A stretch of 64,000 nucleotides of DNA from Bacteroidaceae bacterium (lineage in GTDB: Bacteria; Bacteroidota; Bacteroidia; Bacteroidales; Bacteroidaceae). Both the position numbers and the translations under genes were made by a program. Positions 32,868 through 41,570 of this stretch are shown one piece after another; within the stretch, counting starts at the first letter, position 1; the number at the start of each line of letters is the position of its first letter. Below the pieces are notes generated by a model. That model was not told where the DNA came from. It worked only from the letters and a program-made list of their open reading frames with translations, and did not search any database. The stretch is from assembly GCA_017483765.1 (NCBI GenBank), contig JAFUVE010000026.1:23814-87813 (forward strand), given 5' to 3'.

Positions 32868-32903
32868 AAAAAAATACTTCTACGTCAGTAGAAGTATTTT
32901 TTT
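32868..32903. terminator. Bidirectional terminator between DUF4435 gene and apt
   Basis: Arms 32868-32883 (A7 then TACTTCTAC) and 32888-32903 mirror each other perfectly, with an A run on one side and T run on the other; fits both convergent genes. Confidence 0.85.
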
Positions 32904-32927
32904 AGTTTGTCGTTATGTTGACGGTTC

Positions 32928-33458
32928 TTACACAGTGATGAGTGATGTCACCTCGATGCCGTCTCCGATGTTCTCCCGTCCGAAAAGTCCTTCGTCTCGG
33001 ATTTCGATGATGAAGTTCATGTAGCATTTCTTCGGGTTGAATTTCTTCACCAGCTCCCATGCCGCCTTGATGGTGCCTCCGGTGGCGAGAAGGTCGTCGT
33101 GTATGAGCACCACGTCGTTCTCGTCGATGGCGTCCTTATGGATTTCGATGGTGTCGGGGCCATATTCCTTCATAAAGTCCTGTCGAACCGTCTCAGCGGG
33201 CAGTTTTCCCGGCTTGCGGCACATCACCAGTCCTGCGCCCAGACGGCGTGCGAGGATGGCTCCCATGATGAAGCCACGTGATTCAATACCCACCACTTTC
33301 GTGATGCCTTTGTCCTTATAGAGCTCATAGAGCTCATCGTCCATGATTTCGATGCATTTGGCGTTTTTGAACAAGGTGGTCACGTCGCGGAAATTCACTC
33401 CCTGTACGGGGAAATCTTCGATTGAGCGAAGATTCTTCATTAAGTATTCGTTATTCAT
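32928..33458 (-). CDS. apt: Adenine phosphoribosyltransferase
   Basis: 176 aa, standard length. Salvages adenine with PRPP to AMP. Seen: SIEDFPVQGVNFRDVTTLF at the N-terminus, GIESRGFIMGAILARRLGAG, LVMCRKPGKLPAE and the PRPP loop VVLIHDDLLATGGTIKA. The start MNNEYLMKNLRSIEDF is plausible; MKNLRSIEDF six codons later is an alternative. mnmG lies upstream in the same direction, with repeats in the 200-bp gap, so it may be a separate transcript. Confidence 0.96.
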   Translation of the reverse strand: MNNEYLMKNLRSIEDFPVQGVNFRDVTTLFKNAKCIEIMDDELYELYKDKGITKVVGIESRGFIMGAILARRLGAGLVMCRKPGKLPAETVRQDFMKEYGPDTIEIHKDAIDENDVVLIHDDLLATGGTIKAAWELVKKFNPKKCYMNFIIEIRDEGLFGRENIGDGIEVTSLITV

Positions 33459-33497
33459 ATATTTGGTTGTTTTTAGTTTTTGCGAAAGGCTATTATT

Positions 33498-33533
33498 CTC
33501 TAGATTTTCTAGAACTTCTAGATATTCTAGTTA
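33498..33533. repeat. 9-bp-period array D
   Basis: Four units CTCTAGATT, TTCTAGAAC, TTCTAGATA, TTCTAGTTA, in the gap between mnmG stop and apt start. Confidence 0.7.
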
Positions 33534-33566
33534 TTATTTACGGGGTAATTCTAAACTTCAAATTTC

Positions 33567-33634
33567 AATTTTCGCGCAAGCGAATACAGAGCCAAGTTTA
33601 CTTGAGCTATGTTGAGCGCAGCCGAAAATCATGT
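33567..33634. repeat. Covarying hairpin element (copy d, reversed)
   Basis: Reverse orientation of 23358-23424: ATTTTCG / CGAAAAT arms, with GCGAATACAGAGCCAAG and GAGCTATGTTGAGC inside. Just 3' of mnmG. Confidence 0.6.
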
Positions 33635-33660
33635 AAATAAACCTCAAATTTCAAAAACAA

Positions 33661-35547
33661 TCACCTTCCCATAAGCACGAGCAGCACGTTGACGTCGCTC
33701 GGGCTCACTCCCGGTATCCGGCTGGCCTGGGCGAGTGTCTCAGGGTCGATGGCCGTGAGCTTCTGTCTCGCCTCGATGGTGATTTGGTTCATGTTCATGT
33801 AGTCGAACCGTCCTTTGATTTTGATGTTCTCCAGGCGGACCATCTTTTCTGCCATCTGCCGTTCGCGCTCAATATAGCCTTTGTATTTGATGCGCACTTC
33901 CGTGGCTTCGATGATTTCGTCGATTCGTGTGGGGGAACAGTCCTTGCATATTTTGTCGATGGCCTTTTGGAAAGGCTGGATCAGAGGCATCAGCCTTTTG
34001 ATGCTCACCTGCGGCCTGCCGAGCAGTTCGCTGAGCTTGCATCCGTGCTGCAGAGGGGTGGTTCCGATTTTCTCCAGTCCTGCGTTGATGAGAACGGGCT
34101 TGATGGAGAAGTTGTCAGCGAAGTCGATGATTTGCTGGATCCGTTCGGCCTTGTCCTTCATCCTGTCGTAGCGCTGCTGCGTCGCCAGCCCGATTCGGTA
34201 GCCCAGTTCCGTGAGCCTCATGTCGGCGTCGTCCTGGCGTAGCAGTATGCGGTATTCCGCCCTCGACGTGAACATACGGTACGGCTCGTCAACACCCTTG
34301 GTGACGAGGTCGTCGATGAGCACACCGATATATGCCTGGTCGCGCTGCAGCACAACGGGCTCGTCGCCCCTGATTCGCCTCACGGCGTTGATGCCCGCCA
34401 TGATGCCCTGTCCTGCAGCTTCCTCATATCCCGTCGTTCCGTTCACCTGGCCGGCGAAGAAGAGGTGGCTGACGATTTTCGACTCCAGCGAGTGCTTCAG
34501 CTGGGAGGGGTCGAAGTAGTCGTATTCTATGGCGTATCCGGGTCTGTAAACCTCGATGTCCTTGAATGCGGGAATCTGTCTGAGCGCCTCAATCTGCACG
34601 TCCATGGGCAGGGAGGAGCTGAATCCGTTGAGGTACATCTCGTTCGTGTCCTCTCCCTCAGGCTCAAGGAAGAGCATATGCTGGTTGCGGTCGGGGAATG
34701 TGTGGAGCTTGGTCTCGATGCTGGGGCAGTAACGCGGTCCGATGCTCTGAATCTGTCCGTTGAAAAGGGGAGAGTCGTCGAATCCTGTTCTCAGCACCTC
34801 GTGTACCTTCTCGTTGGTGTACACGATCCAGCAAGGCAGCTGCTTCAGCATTCTTCCCTCGCTGAGGAATGAGAAAGCGCTGTAGTGTGCGTCGCCGTCC
34901 TGCCGCTCTGCCTTGGAGAAATCCACGCTCCGCTTGTCAATCCTCACGGGTGTTCCTGTCTTCATCCTGCCGCACCTGATTCCGTGGCGAGTGATGGACT
35001 CGGTCAGTCCCGTTGCAGCCGGCTCTGCGATTCGTCCTCCGGGAAATTTCACTCTGCCTATGTGCATGAGCCCGTTGAGGAATGTGCCGGCTGTGATGAC
35101 GATAGCCTTGGCGTGGAACGTGGCGCCCAGGAGGGTTTTCAGACCCGTGGCCTTGCCGTCCTCTACGAGGAGTTCCGTGGCCTGGTCCTGCCAGATGGAG
35201 AGGTTGGGCGTGTGGTCGAGCACTTCCCGCCATGTCCATATGAATTTTCCCCTGTCGCATTGTGCCCGTGGGCTCCACATGGCCGGTCCTTTCGACTGGT
35301 TGAGCATCCGGAACTGAATGGAACATCTGTCGGTGACGATGCCCATCTGTCCACCCAGCGCGTCGATTTCTCTCACAATCTGTCCTTTGGCTATGCCTCC
35401 CACGGCTGGGTTGCAGCTCATCTGCGCTATCTTGTTCATATCCATCGTCATCAGGCATGTCCGGGCGCCCATGTTGGCTGCTGCGGCAGCTGCCTCGCAG
35501 CCCGCATGACCGGCTCCGACAACGATGATGTCGTACTCGAAATTCAT
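33661..35547 (-). CDS. mnmG: tRNA uridine-5-carboxymethylaminomethyl modification enzyme MnmG
   Basis: 628 aa. FAD enzyme that with MnmE makes cmnm5U34 in tRNAs. Seen: FAD Rossmann IIVVGAGHAGCEAAAAAA (6-23); MSCNPAVGGIAKGQIVREID; MLNQSKGPAMWSPRAQCD; GTFLNGLMHIG; FAGQVNGTTGYEEAAGQGI; SRAEYRILLRQDDADMRLT; the C-terminal helical domain that contacts MnmE (KYKGYIERE; YMNMNQITIEARQKL). The length is normal. Own promoter just upstream (35568-35575), back to back with that of the U32 gene. Confidence 0.97.
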   Translation of the reverse strand: MNFEYDIIVVGAGHAGCEAAAAAANMGARTCLMTMDMNKIAQMSCNPAVGGIAKGQIVREIDALGGQMGIVTDRCSIQFRMLNQSKGPAMWSPRAQCDRGKFIWTWREVLDHTPNLSIWQDQATELLVEDGKATGLKTLLGATFHAKAIVITAGTFLNGLMHIGRVKFPGGRIAEPAATGLTESITRHGIRCGRMKTGTPVRIDKRSVDFSKAERQDGDAHYSAFSFLSEGRMLKQLPCWIVYTNEKVHEVLRTGFDDSPLFNGQIQSIGPRYCPSIETKLHTFPDRNQHMLFLEPEGEDTNEMYLNGFSSSLPMDVQIEALRQIPAFKDIEVYRPGYAIEYDYFDPSQLKHSLESKIVSHLFFAGQVNGTTGYEEAAGQGIMAGINAVRRIRGDEPVVLQRDQAYIGVLIDDLVTKGVDEPYRMFTSRAEYRILLRQDDADMRLTELGYRIGLATQQRYDRMKDKAERIQQIIDFADNFSIKPVLINAGLEKIGTTPLQHGCKLSELLGRPQVSIKRLMPLIQPFQKAIDKICKDCSPTRIDEIIEATEVRIKYKGYIERERQMAEKMVRLENIKIKGRFDYMNMNQITIEARQKLTAIDPETLAQASRIPGVSPSDVNVLLVLMGR

Positions 35548-35567
35548 TGTCTTCCACTTATTTTGTG

Positions 35568-35575
35568 CAAAATTA
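35568..35575 (-). promoter_or_regulatory. -7 box of mnmG
   Basis: TAATTTTG on the minus strand, about 20 bp before the ATG at 35547. Confidence 0.55.
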
Positions 35576-35587
35576 AATAAAAAATGC

Positions 35588-35595
35588 TATCTTTG
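35588..35595 (+). promoter_or_regulatory. -7 box of the U32 peptidase gene
   Basis: TATCTTTG; leader of about 145 nt containing a heptamer array. Confidence 0.5.
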
Positions 35596-35613
35596 CAAAT
35601 AATTTGGGAAATA

Positions 35614-35655
35614 GTTGAGAGTTTAGAGTTGAGAGTTTAGAGTGAAGTTACTTTT
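35614..35655. repeat. Heptamer array in the U32 gene leader
   Basis: GTTGAGA, GTTTAGA, GTTGAGA, GTTTAGA, GTGAAGT, TACTTTT: the same unit order and tail as near 23429 and 43769. Confidence 0.65.
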
Positions 35656-35744
35656 TTAAGGTGTTTTTTTCATTGAAGTAACTTTTCCGGTTGAGTGATG
35701 AAAGAACTATTGAAATCCCTGCTGATTAACAGCAACAGCGATAA

Positions 35745-37040
35745 ATGATTATGGAAGTAACAGAACAAAATAAACATACATTGGAACGTAGAGATTTTGA
35801 GATTATGGCTCCTGTGGGGTCGAAGGAGAGTCTGGCGGCCGCATTGAATGCCGGTGCTGACTCTGTCTATTTCGGCATAGGCAAGCTGAATATGCGGGCC
35901 CATTCGGCCTCCGCGTTCGGCATTGACGACCTGAAGGAGATTGCGCGTGAGTGCCAGTCGCGCGGTGTGAAGAGCTATCTGACACTGAACACCATCATCT
36001 ATGGCGAGGACATGGACTCGATGCGTGAGATGGTCGACGCAGCCAAGGCTGCCGGCATCAGTGCCGTCATAGCGAGCGATGTGGCGGTGATGACCTATTG
36101 CCGCGAAGTGGGTCAGGAGGTCCATCTGAGCACTCAGCTGAATATCTCCAACATAGAGGCTCTGAAATTCTATGCGCAGTTTGCCGACGTGGTTGTGCTG
36201 GCCCGCGAGCTGAACATGTGGCAGGTGAAGGACATCTACGACGAGATCAGGCGTCAGCAGGTGAAAGGCCCGTCAGGCCGGCTGGTGCGGATCGAGATGT
36301 TCTGCCACGGCGCGCTCTGCATGGCCGTAAGCGGCAAGTGCTATCTGAGCCTGAACAATGCCGGACGGTCGGCCAATCGTGGAGAGTGCGTGCAGCTATG
36401 CCGCAGGGGATACGATGTGACGGACCTGGAGAGCGGCACGCAGCTGAATATCGACAACAAATACATCATGTCGCCCAAGGACCTGAAGACCATCCGGTTC
36501 ATCGACATCATGATGAACGCCGGCGTCCGTGTGTTCAAGATTGAGGGTCGAGCACGCGGTCCGGAGTATGTGCAGGTGGTGGTGAGTGCCTACAACGAAG
36601 CCATCCATGCCGTGCTCGACGGCACATTCCATCAGGACCCGGCCCGTCAGCAGCGATGGGACGACGAGCTGTCCACCGTGTTCAACCGCGGCTTCTGGGA
36701 CGGCTACTATCAGGGACAGCGGCTGGGAGAGTGGTGCGAGGTCTACGGGTCGAAAGCCACGGAGAAGAAAGTCTATGTCGGCAAATGCACGAAATACTTC
36801 ACGAAGCTCGGGGTTGGTGAGTTCCTGGTGGAGAACGAGCCTTTGCATGTGGGCGACAAAATCCTGGTGACCGGCACGACCACCGGCGCTCTGATTCAGC
36901 CTGTGGAGGAGATACGCGACGACGGCGGCCCGGTGGACACAGCGGAGCGCGGCATGCTCATCGCCGTGAAGACACGTGAGCGAGTGCGTCCCAATGATAA
37001 ATTATATGTGCTGCAAAACCGCTCATTATCAATGGAGTAA
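35745..37040 (+). CDS. Peptidase U32 family protein (TrhP-like)
   Basis: 431 aa (ATG 35745 or 35751). U32 family: IMAPVGSKESLAAALNAGADSVYFGIGKLNMRA at the start, the U32 signature RIEMFCHGALCMAVSGKCYL and CVQLCRRGYDV with clustered cysteines that may bind an iron-sulfur cluster, NKYIMSPKDLKTI, and a C-terminal beta domain (about 330-430). Homologues TrhP and RlhA act in hydroxylation of tRNA U34 and 23S rRNA; others were described as collagenases, so the label peptidase should be read with care. tRNA or rRNA hydroxylation is the likelier role given the intact Cys pattern. Monocistronic or leading the sigma operon 70 bp on. Confidence 0.85.
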   Translation: MIMEVTEQNKHTLERRDFEIMAPVGSKESLAAALNAGADSVYFGIGKLNMRAHSASAFGIDDLKEIARECQSRGVKSYLTLNTIIYGEDMDSMREMVDAAKAAGISAVIASDVAVMTYCREVGQEVHLSTQLNISNIEALKFYAQFADVVVLARELNMWQVKDIYDEIRRQQVKGPSGRLVRIEMFCHGALCMAVSGKCYLSLNNAGRSANRGECVQLCRRGYDVTDLESGTQLNIDNKYIMSPKDLKTIRFIDIMMNAGVRVFKIEGRARGPEYVQVVVSAYNEAIHAVLDGTFHQDPARQQRWDDELSTVFNRGFWDGYYQGQRLGEWCEVYGSKATEKKVYVGKCTKYFTKLGVGEFLVENEPLHVGDKILVTGTTTGALIQPVEEIRDDGGPVDTAERGMLIAVKTRERVRPNDKLYVLQNRSLSME

Positions 37041-37109
37041 AAAAGAAATAAAAAAATATCAAAAAAAATCCGAATTATTTTGTAACTTTTTATCCCCTAT
37101 CACCGTCTT

Positions 37110-37610
37110 ATGAAAGAAGTGAGTTTCAAGAACGACATACTGCCGCTGAAGGACATCCTGTTCCGCCTGTCGGTCCGTATTACTCAGAACCGCGAGGATG
37201 CTGAGGACATCGTTCAGGAGACGCTCATACGCCTCTGGAATGAGACGAAACGTCAGGAGATTGACAATGTGAAGTCGTTTGCGATGACGGTCTGCCGTAA
37301 TCTTTCGCTCGACCACATCTCTAAGAAAGAGCATCAAGCCGTCTCTTTTGAGGAAGATCTCCACGACCAAGTGGATATCGGCAGTCAGCCGGACAGGATG
37401 ATAGAGAGTAAGGAAAGATACGGATTTTTAAAGACGCTGATTGCCGAACTTCCAGAGAAACAACGTACCGCCCTTCAACTTCGGGATATCGAGGGACAGT
37501 CATACAAGGAGATTGCCGCTGAGATGGAAATATCGGAGAGCGACGTGAAGGTGAACATCTTCCGGGCCCGGCAGAAACTGAAGGAACGTCTGAAAGGCTT
37601 GAAAAAATAA
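37110..37610 (+). CDS. ECF-type RNA polymerase sigma factor
   Basis: 166 aa, sigma-70 regions 2 and 4 only. Region 2: LFRLSVRITQNREDAEDIVQ, ETLIRLWNET. Region 4: AELPEKQRTALQLRDIEGQS, YKEIAAEMEISESDVKVNIF. The partner gene 8 bp downstream encodes a single-pass membrane protein, the usual sigma/anti-sigma layout. This ECF group in Bacteroidota often controls envelope or nutrient responses; here no SusCD genes follow, so the regulon is elsewhere. Confidence 0.92.
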   Translation: MKEVSFKNDILPLKDILFRLSVRITQNREDAEDIVQETLIRLWNETKRQEIDNVKSFAMTVCRNLSLDHISKKEHQAVSFEEDLHDQVDIGSQPDRMIESKERYGFLKTLIAELPEKQRTALQLRDIEGQSYKEIAAEMEISESDVKVNIFRARQKLKERLKGLKK

Positions 37611-37618
37611 TTTTAAAA

Positions 37619-38134
37619 ATGAGTTTAATGAACTATACATATATAGAGCAATTACTGGAACGCTACTGGCAGGGCGAGACGAATCTCGACGAGGAGCAGA
37701 TTTTGAGGTCCTTCTTCTGCCAGGAGGATGTGCCCGACCACCTTCGGGAGTACGCCGAGTTCTTTTCCTTTGCCAGGGATTCTAAGAACGAATGCGTGTC
37801 GGAAGATTTCGACTCCCGTTTCGCCGACATTCTGTCGGAGGAAGAAGAAAAGAAGACGGTGCGCGTGAAGGCCATCCGCATTCCGTTCAAGACGCGCCTG
37901 ATGCCGTTGCTCAAGTCGGCAGCCGTAGTGGCGCTGACCCTCACCATCGGAGGAGCTGCACTGAGGGCTGTGATGGCTCCCGAAGAGCCCGACACCATAC
38001 AGCTGACTACCGGCACCTACGTTCAGAGGCAGGACGTGAAGGCCGTGATAGAGGCGGCGCAACGCTCCATGACGGCAAAGGCCGACAGCATCAGCGACAA
38101 GAAGTCGGTGGACTCCGACCTGAAGACCGAATAA
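37619..38134 (+). CDS. Single-pass membrane protein, probable anti-sigma partner
   Basis: 171 aa. Soluble N-terminal helical part (about 1-95; YIEQLLERYWQGETNLDEEQ is a motif common in Bacteroidota proteins coded after ECF sigma genes), one membrane helix (about 96-114, LLKSAAVVALTLTIGGAAL), and a short C-terminal tail (about 55 residues, probably periplasmic). Layout and position fit an anti-sigma factor, though a zinc anti-sigma motif (HxxxCxxC) is absent. Such genes are often mislabelled in databases. The TM and the 8-bp spacing to the sigma gene are seen; the anti-sigma role is inferred. Confidence 0.6.
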   Translation: MSLMNYTYIEQLLERYWQGETNLDEEQILRSFFCQEDVPDHLREYAEFFSFARDSKNECVSEDFDSRFADILSEEEEKKTVRVKAIRIPFKTRLMPLLKSAAVVALTLTIGGAALRAVMAPEEPDTIQLTTGTYVQRQDVKAVIEAAQRSMTAKADSISDKKSVDSDLKTE

Positions 38135-38240
38135 ATTGGGAACAAATTTTTTTGATATAATAATGTTACTAAAAACACCAAGAAGCTGTGAAGTTTCAAT
38201 TCTCTCATGTAATGAATGAAAAGGTTTTTTAAAAACCAGA

Positions 38241-38270
38241 AAGCTCCGCTCCAACAGGCGGGGCTTTTTC
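38241..38270 (+). terminator. Terminator of the sigma operon
   Basis: AAGCTCCGC (38241-38249) and GCGGGGCTT (38258-38266), one G-T pair, then T5. Confidence 0.8.
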
Positions 38271-38294
38271 CTTCTTTGAGGTTTGAAGTTTATT

Positions 38295-38364
38295 GACATG
38301 ATTCTCGGCTGCGCTCGGCATAATTGAAGCGAGCTTCATTCTGCTCTCGCTTGCACGAGAATTG
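38295..38364. repeat. Covarying hairpin element (copy e)
   Basis: Arms ATTCTCG / CGAGAAT, interior CGGCTGCGCTCGGCATAATT and GAAGCGAGCTTCATT. The remainder of the gap to 38518 is AT-rich, with no ORF or clear promoter. Confidence 0.6.
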
Positions 38365-38518
38365 AAATTTGAGGTTTATAGACTGGTGGGCTTCGGTGCG
38401 TATCGGGTTGACTTTGTGCTTGGGAAGACGGATTCATCCCCTACTACAGGTTTGAGGTTTATTTCTTTGGTGAGAAATGTGTTTTTTTTATTGTCTTACA
38501 ATTTTAATTTTTTGGAAA

Positions 38519-39154
38519 ATGTTGTTTGATGTTCACACACACAATCGTGAGACTCAGTCGCTTGCGATCGTGAATTGCGGCTTGGAGGATGATTTCAGCC
38601 GTTATCCCCGTTTTTCCCTCGGGTTGCATCCCTGGGACGTGGATGAGCATTGGAGGGAGAAAGTGGATGCCTATCGCCATTTGCTGAAAAATCCTCCGTT
38701 CGAGGGATTTAGGAATCAGCTGGTGGCATACGGTGAGATTGGGGTTGACAAGGTTCGTGGAGGAGATTTGCAGATGCAAATCGAGTGTTTCGAGGAGCAG
38801 TTGCTGATGGCTCACCACTTCGGACTTCCGGTCATTATCCATTGCGTGAAAGCCTATGAAGAGGTGTGGCGCAGCTTGCGTGACCTCTTGCTTCCGCATC
38901 CCTATCCGGTTATTTTTCATGGTTTCAGAGGAAAGCCCGAGCTGGCGTCATGGCTGCTCAGGTGGAATGTGGGCTATCTGTCGTTTGGACCGCACTTCAA
39001 CGCCGACAGCCTTCGGCTGGCCTATGCTGCAGGCCGTATGTTTCTCGAGACCGACGACAGCGGCGTGTCCATCGGGGATGTCTACACTTCTGCGTCCAAG
39101 GCCTTGAGCATTTCTCCTGCTGAGATCGTGGTGCCTGGAATATTCAGGTTGTAG
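38519..39154 (+). CDS. TatD-family metal-dependent hydrolase
   Basis: 211 aa from ATG 38519 (MLFDVHTHNRET); the frame extends to 38477 but the family starts at the metal motif. TatD fold: HTH for the first metal, FSLGLHPWDVD, YGEIGVDKVRG (usual GEIGLD), HHFGLPVIIHCVKAYEEV (metal His), FHGFRGKPELASWLL, FLETDDSGVSI (Asp of the last metal site). At 211 residues it is shorter than TatD (about 260), typical for this Bacteroidota subgroup. DNase activity is known for TatD; not safe to claim here. Its 3' end overlaps folK (opposite strand) by 73 bp. Confidence 0.85.
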   Translation: MLFDVHTHNRETQSLAIVNCGLEDDFSRYPRFSLGLHPWDVDEHWREKVDAYRHLLKNPPFEGFRNQLVAYGEIGVDKVRGGDLQMQIECFEEQLLMAHHFGLPVIIHCVKAYEEVWRSLRDLLLPHPYPVIFHGFRGKPELASWLLRWNVGYLSFGPHFNADSLRLAYAAGRMFLETDDSGVSIGDVYTSASKALSISPAEIVVPGIFRL

Positions 39155-39576
39155 GCTATCTGAGCCAGCGGTTCGAGCACGAACCGCCGTTTGTGCATGA
39201 GAGGGTGGGGGATGGTGAGTCTGGGAGTCTGGATGACAAGGTCGTCGTATATGAGTATGTCGATGTCGATGACCCGGTCGTGGTAGAAATGGGTGGTCGT
39301 ACCGTCGGGGTTTACGACGGTCTTGCTTTTCTGCATCCTTCCCAAGCTCCTCTCAATGGCCTGGCAGCGGTCGAGCAGCTCCATAGGCTTGAGGATGGTC
39401 TCTACCTCCACACAAGCGTTGAGAAAGTCATTTTCGCTTTCAAATCCCCATGGCTTTGTTACAATGAAGGCAGACTGGGCCTTCACATTCCCAATCTGCC
39501 TGTCGATTTCCTTTATGGCGGCATTGAGGTTGGCCTCTTTGTCGCCTATGTTTGTGCCTAATGATAAGTATACCAT
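39082..39576 (-). CDS. folK: HPPK, 2-amino-4-hydroxy-6-hydroxymethyldihydropteridine diphosphokinase
   Basis: 164 aa from ATG 39576 (MVYLSLGTNIGDKEANL). The frame runs to 39687 but that part overlaps queA and lacks family similarity. Transfers pyrophosphate from ATP to the pterin in folate synthesis. Seen: SLGTNIGDK, FIVTKPWGFESENDFLNACVEVET, QAIERSLGRMQKS, DIDILIYDDLVIQTPRLTIP (metal Asp pair), HPLMHKRRFVLEPLAQIA. Follows queA by 5 bp, thus last gene of the ftsX-to-folK run. Convergent 73-bp overlap with the TatD gene. Confidence 0.93.
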   Translation of the reverse strand: MVYLSLGTNIGDKEANLNAAIKEIDRQIGNVKAQSAFIVTKPWGFESENDFLNACVEVETILKPMELLDRCQAIERSLGRMQKSKTVVNPDGTTTHFYHDRVIDIDILIYDDLVIQTPRLTIPHPLMHKRRFVLEPLAQIAYNLNIPGTTISAGEMLKALDAEV

Positions 39577-39581
39577 AGTAT

Positions 39582-40640
39582 TTAATCCACGATGAGGAGC
39601 GCGTCGCCGTATGTTCCGAACTTGTAGTCCCCTTTGAGCGCCTCGTTGTAGGCCTTCATCACGTATTCGTATCCTCCGAATGCGCATGTCATCATGAGCA
39701 TGGTGGTGAGCGGGAGCTGGAAGTTGACCACATACGCGTTGGCCACCGAGAACTCATATGGAGGGAAGATGAACTTGTTGGTCCATCCCTCGAATTCTTT
39801 CAGGATGCCTTCCGGACCGGCAGCGGTCTCAGTAGCTCTGAGCACGGATGCTCCCACGGCGCAAACCCTGGCGTTTTTCTCTTTCGACTTGTTGACGATT
39901 CTGCATGCCTCTGCGTTGACGAACATCTGCTCGCTGTCGGTCTTGTGCTTGGTGAGGTCTTCCACGTCGATATTCCTGAAGTTGCCCAGTCCGGAGTGAA
40001 CGGTGATGAAAGCCTGGTTGATGCCTTTGATTTCCATCCGTTTCATGAGTTCCCTCGAGAAATGCAGTCCTGTGGTCGGAGCTGTCACGGCTCCTTCGTG
40101 CTTCGCATAGATGGTCTGGAACCACTCCATGTCCTCGGGCTGAGCCGGTCTGAGCTTTCTCACGTCCTCTGGAATCGGTGCCTCTCCCAGTGCGTAGAGC
40201 GACTCCTTGAACTCCTCGTGAGGACCGTCATAGAGGAATCGGAGTGTTCTTCCTCTCGATGTGGTGTTGTCGATCACCTCAGCCACCATGGAGCTGTCGT
40301 CTCCGAAGTATAGTTTGTTGCCGATACGAATCTTTCTTGCAGGGTCTACGAGCACGTCCCATAGTCTCTGCTTCTCGTTGAGCTCACGAAGCAGGAACAC
40401 TTCGATTTTCGCTCCGGTCTTTTCCTTGTTTCCGTATAGTCTTGCCGGGAACACCTTCGTGTCGTTGAAGATGAAGGAGTCACCGTCGTCGAAATAGTCG
40501 ATGATGTCCTTGAAGATTCGGTGTTCGATTTCTCCTGTCGTGCGATGGAGCACCATGAGTTTTGCCTCATCGCGGTTTTCTGTTGGGAACTGCGCGATCT
40601 TCTCATCGGGCAGTTTGAATTTGAATTGAGAGAGCTTCAT
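39582..40640 (-). CDS. queA: S-adenosylmethionine:tRNA ribosyltransferase-isomerase
   Basis: 352 aa, normal length. Adds the epoxycyclopentane moiety of queuosine from SAM to tRNA. Seen: [113 protein letters not shown]. Depends on SAM from metK in this window. It lies between truB and folK, with repeat arrays in the truB-queA gap. Confidence 0.97.
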   Translation of the reverse strand: MKLSQFKFKLPDEKIAQFPTENRDEAKLMVLHRTTGEIEHRIFKDIIDYFDDGDSFIFNDTKVFPARLYGNKEKTGAKIEVFLLRELNEKQRLWDVLVDPARKIRIGNKLYFGDDSSMVAEVIDNTTSRGRTLRFLYDGPHEEFKESLYALGEAPIPEDVRKLRPAQPEDMEWFQTIYAKHEGAVTAPTTGLHFSRELMKRMEIKGINQAFITVHSGLGNFRNIDVEDLTKHKTDSEQMFVNAEACRIVNKSKEKNARVCAVGASVLRATETAAGPEGILKEFEGWTNKFIFPPYEFSVANAYVVNFQLPLTTMLMMTCAFGGYEYVMKAYNEALKGDYKFGTYGDALLIVD

Positions 40641-40648
40641 AATTTATA

Positions 40649-40728
40649 GTTTAGAGTTGAGAGTTTAGAGTTGAGAGTGATTTTACTGGATTATCTAGAT
40701 TTTCCAGACTCTCTAGATATACTAGAGG
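40649..40728. repeat. Heptamer array joined to 9-bp-period array E
   Basis: GTTTAGA, GTTGAGA, GTTTAGA, GTTGAGA, GTGATTT (40649-40683), then at once TACTGGATT, ATCTAGATT, TTCCAGACT, CTCTAGATA, TACTAGAGG (40684-40728). The 9-bp array ends 20 bp 3' of the truB stop. The one place where the two families join. Confidence 0.7.
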
Positions 40729-40747
40729 AATAAATATTCTTCATTCT

Positions 40748-41536
40748 TTATTCTTCATTTACATTGTTTTCCACCCATTGTTCGAATGTGTCGATGTCGC
40801 GTGCCTGCTGGAGGGTGAATGCGCCCACTTTCGTGCGGATGAGGGCTGTGAGGTATGCGCCAGATTGGAGCGCCTGTCCGATATCGCGTGCGAGTGCCCG
40901 GATATAGGTGCCTTTGCTGCATACCACACGTATGGTGATGGTGGGTTGGCTGCTCATGTCTGCGGCCTTGACGGCTTCTTCGCGGTCGGCATGCTTGATG
41001 TGTATCGGAGCAGGTTTTGTGGGGTTTTTTCCGTCCATGTCGTAGCTGAGGAGCTCAATCTCGTCGATGACGAGCGTCTTTGCCTTGATCTCCACTTCCT
41101 CCCCTTTCCTTGCGCTCTTGTAGGCGGGCTTTCCGTCGATTTTCACGGCGGAGAAGGTCGGAGGAACCTGCTCTATGGCCCCGATGAACTGTTGCAGCGT
41201 CTGCTCCACGAGTTCGCGGGTGATGTGGCTGGTGGGGTATGTGCCGTCCTCCTCTGTCTCCATGTCGAACGACGGCGTTGTTGCGCCCAGCTTGAGGGTC
41301 GCCACATATTCTTTCGTCCCGGCCTGAAGCTGGTCAATCTGCTTCGTTGCCTTTCCGGTGCAGACGATGAGCACGCCGGTGGCAAGAGGGTCGAGGGTTC
41401 CGGCATGGCCCACCTTCATCTTCTTGATGCCCAGCTTATGGCACAGAATTCCCCTTACTTTCGACACCAGCCTGAACGATGTCATGGTGTAGGGCTTGTT
41501 GAAGCAGAATATGTTGCCTTCTTCGGGGTTGAGCAT
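40748..41536 (-). CDS. truB: tRNA pseudouridine-55 synthase
   Basis: 262 aa from ATG 41536 (MLNPEEGNIFCFNKPY). A longer frame begins at 41599 but overlaps uppP and adds no family sequence. Makes pseudouridine 55 in the T-loop. Seen: FNKPYTMTSFRLVSKVRGIL, KVGHAGTLDPLATGVLIV with the catalytic Asp, TKEYVATLKLG, QVPPTFSAVKIDGKPAYKSAR, VVCSKGTYIRALARDIGQAL. Last 30 residues short and acidic. Follows uppP by 34 bp. Confidence 0.96.
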   Translation of the reverse strand: MLNPEEGNIFCFNKPYTMTSFRLVSKVRGILCHKLGIKKMKVGHAGTLDPLATGVLIVCTGKATKQIDQLQAGTKEYVATLKLGATTPSFDMETEEDGTYPTSHITRELVEQTLQQFIGAIEQVPPTFSAVKIDGKPAYKSARKGEEVEIKAKTLVIDEIELLSYDMDGKNPTKPAPIHIKHADREEAVKAADMSSQPTITIRVVCSKGTYIRALARDIGQALQSGAYLTALIRTKVGAFTLQQARDIDTFEQWVENNVNEE

Positions 41537-41570
41537 ATACGGAGTTCTTGCTGTTGGTTCTTTAAAAAAA

